A DNA stretch of 19,814 nt from Rhabdothermincola sp036846205. GTDB lineage: Bacteria; Actinomycetota; Acidimicrobiia; Acidimicrobiales; Acidimicrobilacustridaceae. The position numbers and the translations under genes were made by a program. The notes beneath the pieces are model-generated. The model saw nothing but the letters and a program-made list of their open reading frames with translations. It made no database searches and was not told where the DNA came from. Numbering within the stretch: position 1 is the stretch's first letter; every line of letters starts with the position of its first letter. The DNA lies in NCBI RefSeq assembly GCF_036846205.1, contig NZ_DAIUCK010000058.1:1-19814 (forward strand), given 5' to 3'. Positions 16,441 through 19,814 of this stretch are shown here, piece by piece.

Positions 16441-16650
16441 GTGAGTCGCATCACCGAGGTCGACACCGAGCTCATGCGAGCCGCATCAGTCCTGCGCGAG
16501 CGGGCGAAGAGCCTTCGAGAGCAGGCCCGGCTCCTGTCAGCGCCGCTGGCGAGCGCGTACCGGCGGCGGGCGAGCGAGCTGGAGCTCGAGGCCTGGCTCG
16601 CCGAGCTGCAAGCCGGCGTCCCCGACGAGGACATCCACCCCGCGGCGTGA
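16441..16650 (+). CDS. Small hypothetical helical protein (69 aa)
   Basis: The GTG start has a strong GGGGAGG five nt upstream. The protein begins SRITEVDTELMRAASVLRERAKSLREQARLL and is rich in Glu, Arg, Leu and Ala. Hydrophobic residues recur every three to four positions through about residue 55, so it is probably one long amphipathic helix or coiled coil. There is no signal peptide, membrane helix or cysteine. I do not recognise a family. It lies 77 bp after the flippase-like gene and is followed by a strong hairpin, so it could be the last gene of that transcript. An upstream TTGACC (16402-16407) might be part of its own promoter. Confidence 0.65.
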   Translation: MSRITEVDTELMRAASVLRERAKSLREQARLLSAPLASAYRRRASELELEAWLAELQAGVPDEDIHPAA

Positions 16651-16705
16651 CCTGCCCACCGATCCCCCGCAGGAGCTCGTGGTCTCCCGTCAGCTTCTGC
16701 GTGCC

Positions 16706-16739
16706 GGGCGCCCGCCCGGCCCCCGACGGGCGGGCGCCC
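16706..16739 (+). terminator. Strong GC hairpin, probable terminator
   Basis: A perfect 13-bp stem (GGGCGCCCGCCCG at 16706-16718, its complement at 16727-16739) with an 8-nt loop lies 55 nt after the stop of the 69-aa gene and 60 nt before the KstR-like operator. There is no T tract, as is common for actinobacterial terminators. It separates two transcription units. Confidence 0.7.
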
Positions 16740-16799
16740 TGCTCCGCTACGGCGATGTGCCGCTTCCCTGCGGGCGCCGCACCGGCCGCCGGGCAGGAG

Positions 16800-16813
16800 T
16801 AGAACGCGTTCTA
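16800..16813. promoter_or_regulatory. KstR-type operator (perfect 14-bp palindrome)
   Basis: TAGAACGCGTTCTA is a perfect palindrome and matches all fixed positions of the mycobacterial KstR consensus TNNAACNNGTTNNA. KstR is a TetR-family repressor of cholesterol-degradation genes relieved by a steroid CoA-thioester. The site overlaps the expected -35 region of the promoter for the amidohydrolase/Rieske operon, spanning about -45 to -32 from the predicted start. The regulator gene itself is not in the window. Confidence 0.75.
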
Positions 16814-16832
16814 GTTCTCACCCGAGGCGCCG

Positions 16833-16838
16833 TATACT
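16833..16838 (+). promoter_or_regulatory. -10 box of a leaderless promoter for the amidohydrolase/Rieske operon
   Basis: TATACT, one of the few AT-rich hexamers in the window, is followed by 6 nt and the ATG at 16845. The predicted transcription start coincides with the A of the ATG. No Shine-Dalgarno sequence is present. Confidence 0.65.
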
Positions 16839-16844
16839 GCCGGG

Positions 16845-17738
16845 ATGCATACGCCGACGGGGGGGTTCCCGGCGACCGGGCCCGAGGGCATCGGCATCAT
16901 CGACACCATGCTCGGGATCCCCGAGGACGATCGCGAGAGCTGGTACGAGTTCCTGAAGCCGCAGCTGCGCGATCGCGAGAGCCTCGAAGAGTTCGAGTTC
17001 CCCGCGCAGTACATGTTCAAAGACGTCCCGGGCGGCCCCACCGGCGATCCGGTCGAGTGGACGCTCGCCCAGATGGATGCTCACGGGATCGACACCGCCC
17101 TCATTGGCTACGCCACCGAGGGACCACAGGCCCGGGCCCTGAAGGAGCATCCGGACCGGTTCGTGGCCGCCGCCGCCATCGACCCCAACGAGGGGATGGA
17201 CGGTGTCCGGGCCCTCAGGGACGCGGTCGAGGCCGGTGGCGCCGTGGCCGCTCAGTGGTTCCCGGCCGGCAACCACCCGCAGGTCCCGATCAACGATCGG
17301 CGGGTCTACCCCTTCTACGCCGCGTGTGTGGAGCTCGACATCCCGATCTTCGTGTGCGCGGGTGTGCCTGGGCCCCGGGTGCCGATGCTCTGCCAGCACG
17401 TCGAGCTGATCGACGAGGTGTGCTGGTTCTTCCCGGAGCTGCGCTTCGTCATGCGCCACGGCGCCGAGCCCTGGGCGGATCTGGCGGTGAAACTCATGCT
17501 CAAGTGGCCGAACCTCTACTACTCCACCTCCGCCTTCGCTCCCCGCTACTACCCCAAGGCGATCATCGACTATGCCAACACCCGGGGTGCCGACAAGGTC
17601 ATCTACGCCGGCTACTTCCCGATGGGTCTCACCCTGGAGCGGATCATGGCGGAGCTGCGCGACGTGCCGCTGCGCGCGGAGGTCTGGCCGAAGTTCCTCC
17701 GCGACAACGCGAGAAAGGTGTTGAAACTCGATGACTGA
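16845..17738 (+). CDS. Amidohydrolase_2-fold (TIM-barrel) protein lacking canonical metal ligands
   Basis: 297 aa. The overall layout follows amidohydrolase_2 proteins (relatives of ACMSD and gamma-resorcylate decarboxylase). There is a first strand GIIDTMLGI (15-25), DRFVAAAAIDPNEGMDGVRAL (104-124), FYAACVELDIPIFVCAGVPG (157-176), LRFVMRHGAEPW (199-210), a final-strand region DKVIYAGYFPMG (250-261) and the family-typical ending FLRDNARKVLKL. Where most members carry an HxH metal motif after strand one, this protein has DTM. The usual GSDYP catalytic aspartate is replaced by AGYFP at 255-259; His205 is retained. The reaction is therefore unclear. The promoter has a KstR-type operator. The stop overlaps the start of the Rieske oxygenase gene by 8 bp, so the two proteins are translated together. 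Confidence 0.85.
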   Translation: MHTPTGGFPATGPEGIGIIDTMLGIPEDDRESWYEFLKPQLRDRESLEEFEFPAQYMFKDVPGGPTGDPVEWTLAQMDAHGIDTALIGYATEGPQARALKEHPDRFVAAAAIDPNEGMDGVRALRDAVEAGGAVAAQWFPAGNHPQVPINDRRVYPFYAACVELDIPIFVCAGVPGPRVPMLCQHVELIDEVCWFFPELRFVMRHGAEPWADLAVKLMLKWPNLYYSTSAFAPRYYPKAIIDYANTRGADKVIYAGYFPMGLTLERIMAELRDVPLRAEVWPKFLRDNARKVLKLDD

Positions 17739-18831
17739 TCCGAGCGAACCCACTCCATCGATGGGCGGCGAGGTGGTGCGCACCCAGGGCCGCTACCCGT
17801 TCGATATGCCCTTCGGCTGGTTCCTGATGGCCTGGTCCCACGAGCTCCCGCCGGGCGCGGTCCTGCCTCGCTACTACCTCGGCAGGCATCTCGTGGTGTG
17901 GCGTGACGAGGAGGGGCATCCCCACGTACAGGACGCCTTCTGCCCGCACCTGGGCGCGCACCTGGGCCACGGAGGCGTGGTCCGAGGCACGGAGATCGAG
18001 TGCCCGTTCCACGGCTGGCGCTTCGACGGTGAGGGCCACAACACCTGCATTCCCTACAGCGAGCGCACGAACGCGAAGGGAACGGTGTACTCCTACCCGG
18101 TGGTGGAGCTGGCCGACCACTTCGTCATGGCCTGGTTCCACCCGCTCGGCGAACCGCCCAAGTGGGAGCTGCGGCTGCCCGACGAGGCCACCAGCGACGA
18201 GTTCACCGACTGGCACACCGCCCACTTCACGGTGAACGCGGGCACCCAGGAGCTGGCGGAGAACACCGTCGACGGTCCCCACTTCCGCTACGTCCACCAC
18301 ACCGACACCGTGCCCGAGATCGAGTCGTACGACACCGACGGATGGGTGGCCCGCACCCGCTCCGTCCAGCGCTTCCCCACCCCTCGAGGGGTCGTGGACG
18401 GCCGCATCGACATCGAGAACCAGGGCCCGGGCTTCGGCACGACCTGGTTCCGGGGGATCGTCGACACCCTGCTGGTGGGAACAACCACCCCCATCGACGC
18501 CGGCCACTGCCAGGTGCGGTTCAACTTCAAGGTCCGCAAGTTGGGTGATGAACGAGCGACCTCGAGTGTTGGCCGGGCGTTCATCGACGAGGTGTGCAAG
18601 CAGTTCGAGGAGGACCGGCCGATCTGGGAGAACAAAGCATTCATCCCCCGGCCCGCCCTGGCCGACACCGACCCGCCCTACCTCAGGTTCCGAAAGTGGT
18701 ACGCCCAGTTCTACGTCGGTGGCTCGGACAGCACCCGGCAGAGCTGGCCCCCACCCCCACCGGCCGGCCCCGGACAACCGGTGTACGTGAAGCCCGCGCC
18801 GACCGCCTCCCGAACGATCAAGGGCGACTGA
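17731..18831 (+). CDS. Rieske non-heme iron oxygenase, KshA-like
   Basis: 366 aa. The Rieske [2Fe-2S] ligands are Cys71-x-His73 and Cys91-x2-His94 (CPHLGAH ... CPFHGW). The mononuclear iron site is His184 and His189 in NTVDGPHFRYVHH, with bridging Asp181, and probably Asp295 in QFEEDRPIWENK. The C-terminal RFRKWYAQFYV (319-329) and the PIWENK segment resemble KshA, the oxygenase of 3-ketosteroid 9-alpha-hydroxylase. Together with the upstream KstR-type operator this suggests a steroid or steroid-like substrate, though the exact one is not determined. A proline-rich tail (about 338-366) extends beyond the KshA-like core. No reductase is adjacent; electrons could come from the ferredoxin/reductase pair at 10603-12021 or from elsewhere. 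The ATG lies within the 3' end of the amidohydrolase gene (8-bp overlap). Confidence 0.92.
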   Translation: MTDPSEPTPSMGGEVVRTQGRYPFDMPFGWFLMAWSHELPPGAVLPRYYLGRHLVVWRDEEGHPHVQDAFCPHLGAHLGHGGVVRGTEIECPFHGWRFDGEGHNTCIPYSERTNAKGTVYSYPVVELADHFVMAWFHPLGEPPKWELRLPDEATSDEFTDWHTAHFTVNAGTQELAENTVDGPHFRYVHHTDTVPEIESYDTDGWVARTRSVQRFPTPRGVVDGRIDIENQGPGFGTTWFRGIVDTLLVGTTTPIDAGHCQVRFNFKVRKLGDERATSSVGRAFIDEVCKQFEEDRPIWENKAFIPRPALADTDPPYLRFRKWYAQFYVGGSDSTRQSWPPPPPAGPGQPVYVKPAPTASRTIKGD

Positions 18832-19228
18832 CCGAGCGATCGCCCCGCCAGTCACCAAGGAGGTCCTCGAACCTGGGAGCTTCCCGCAACCGACGTCGGT
18901 CGTCGATCAGCCCGAGCACCGCACCCGAGCCCGCCAACACCACGAACACGGCACCAGCCACGAAGCCCATGCGGACTCGCGCCTCAGCCCGCTCGCTGCA
19001 CGGGGCTTGCGCCCGCCGGGCGTCGTAGGTCTGATCGTCGATCCCCGCCCGCTCGACTCGCTGGTTGCGCTCTCCACCAACGGCGAACAGCAGCGGTGAG
19101 CCGCACCGCTGCACACCAGGGTTCTCCACCGGCACGAAGAAGCACCCCAGCGCCACCACGAGCGGCACGAGCGAGGCGAGCAGCAACCCCTTCGCAACCC
19201 CCCACAGCGAGCGCCACCGACCGGTCAT
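18818..19228 (-). CDS. Small two-helix membrane protein with paired cysteines, hypothetical
   Basis: 136 aa. The first membrane helix (about 13-34, LLLASLVPLVVALGCFFVP) and the second (about 87-108, MGFVAGAVFVVLAGSGAVLGLI) flank a loop of about 52 residues. The loop contains Cys42 in QRCGSP and Cys77 in APCSE. By the positive-inside rule (Arg-rich N-terminus, RRRLR after helix two) the loop is outside, where the cysteines could form a disulfide. No family is recognised with confidence. The ATG has AGGGAG about 8 nt upstream and lies 28 bp after the WS/DGAT stop, so it is probably in that operon. Its last 14 bp overlap the end of the convergent Rieske gene. Confidence 0.75.
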   Translation of the reverse strand: MTGRWRSLWGVAKGLLLASLVPLVVALGCFFVPVENPGVQRCGSPLLFAVGGERNQRVERAGIDDQTYDARRAQAPCSERAEARVRMGFVAGAVFVVLAGSGAVLGLIDDRRRLREAPRFEDLLGDWRGDRSVSRP

Positions 19229-19256
19229 CGAGTCACTCCCTGCCCCTTGCAGCTCC

Positions 19257-19814
19257 TCAACCGGCGGACCGGCTGACGGGACGGGGCATCGGCGCCTGAC
19301 GCGCCGATGCCACCAGCTCGCCGAGCGCGTCGTGCATGGCATCGGTGATCCGGTGCGGATCGGGAAGCGTGTCACGGCAGGCGAGCGTGCCCACGTACAA
19401 GCCGCCGAGGTAGCTCCACACCGTCACGTTCAGCCCGATGCCCTCCAGGATGGGACCCACCGAGTAGATCTCCTTCAGGCGGGCACCGGCGGTCCGCAAC
19501 GGGCGGGAAGGCCCCGGCACGTTCGACACCACGAGGTTGATGGGAGGCGGGTGGCGGTCGGCCAGATGATGACCGGAGTACTGGCGCACGACCCACGCGT
19601 AGGGCCGTGGCGGCGTGTACTGCACCCAGGAGGCGAACGTCTCCGGGCCGATGATGGCCTGCACGGCCTTGGCCTCAGCGGTCACCTCGTGAATCCGGAG
19701 CAACCGCCGCACCGGATCCGGCTCGTCGGTGGCCAGGTAGGTGAACAGGTTCGAGACCCGGTTCCCCCCGAGCCGCCCGCCACCGCCCGCGTCGATGCCC
19801 ACCGGCACCCCGGC
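19257..19814 (-). CDS. Wax ester synthase/diacylglycerol acyltransferase, C-terminal part (5' end beyond window)
   Basis: 186 residues are visible, cut at the right edge. They match the C-terminal domain of bacterial WS/DGAT enzymes, which make wax esters or triacylglycerol from acyl-CoA. GGNRVSNLFTYLATDEPDPVRRL, then NLVVSNVPGPSRPL, then GPILEGIGLNVTVWSYLGGLYVG with ACRDTLPDPHRI occur in the family order. The catalytic HHxxxDG motif lies in the missing N-terminal half, so activity cannot be judged here. The gene is followed 28 bp later by a small membrane protein on the same strand. It indicates capacity for neutral-lipid storage next to a putative lipid- or steroid-degradation operon. Confidence 0.92.
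   Translation of the reverse strand, partial: AGVPVGIDAGGGGRLGGNRVSNLFTYLATDEPDPVRRLLRIHEVTAEAKAVQAIIGPETFASWVQYTPPRPYAWVVRQYSGHHLADRHPPPINLVVSNVPGPSRPLRTAGARLKEIYSVGPILEGIGLNVTVWSYLGGLYVGTLACRDTLPDPHRITDAMHDALGELVASARQAPMPRPVSRSAG

Noticed and set aside
17644..18858. A 404-codon minus-strand frame opposite the Rieske oxygenase
   Set aside because: The Rieske gene has all its metal ligands and is operon-linked; the antisense frame is compositional noise.
1..19814. tRNA, rRNA, CRISPR, insertion sequence, prophage or defence-system genes
   Set aside because: I looked on both strands for tRNA-like arms, direct repeat arrays, transposase or integrase motifs and toxin-antitoxin pairs, and saw none.

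Overview
The window is about 19.8 kb of high-GC, densely coding DNA that looks like a chromosomal segment of an actinobacterium. I infer this from the strong GC bias, the frequent GTG starts, the 4-bp GTGA gene overlaps, the complete GlgE glucan pathway, a wax ester/diacylglycerol acyltransferase, a P450-type [3Fe-4S] ferredoxin, and a perfect match to the mycobacterial KstR operator. An uncultivated or environmental lineage related to Mycobacteriales or Acidimicrobiia is plausible, but the taxon cannot be fixed from sequence reading alone. I see no rRNA, tRNA, CRISPR array, transposase, integrase or phage gene.

Layout. (1) Positions 1-12021 are eight consecutive minus-strand genes. In transcription order they are a 64-aa ferredoxin, its FAD-dependent reductase, a NUDIX hydrolase, a YhhN/TMEM86-like membrane protein, glgE, a fused treS-mak, malQ and glgB; glgB runs off the left edge. 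The last four are joined by three GTGA overlaps and form one glucan-building operon: trehalose to maltose (TreS), maltose to maltose-1-phosphate (Mak), polymerisation (GlgE), chain rearrangement (MalQ) and branching (GlgB). (2) Positions 12022-12241 are a 220-bp divergent intergenic region with a 52-bp near-perfect palindrome and a separate TetR-like operator beside a -10 element. (3) A family III (CaiB/BaiF) CoA-transferase follows on plus. A convergent protein that looks like two NIPSNAP-type repeats comes next. Then come a divergent alpha/beta hydrolase, a polytopic flippase-like (LPG-synthase TM/UPF0104) protein and a 69-aa helical protein, ended by a strong GC hairpin. (4) Positions 16800-18831 hold a KstR-type operator, a leaderless-type promoter and a two-gene operon: an amidohydrolase_2-fold protein without the usual metal ligands, and a KshA-like Rieske oxygenase. 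This is probably a steroid or related ring-degradation unit. (5) On minus at the right edge lie the C-terminal half of a WS/DGAT acyltransferase and a small two-helix membrane protein whose 3' end overlaps the Rieske gene.

The best candidates for a second look are the KstR-like promoter upstream of the pseudo-amidohydrolase/Rieske pair and the 52-bp palindrome between the ferredoxin and CoA-transferase genes. A third is a recurring promoter arrangement in which a TANNNT -10 box sits 6-9 nt before the start codon at five transcription units. No wholly new multi-gene system is evident.
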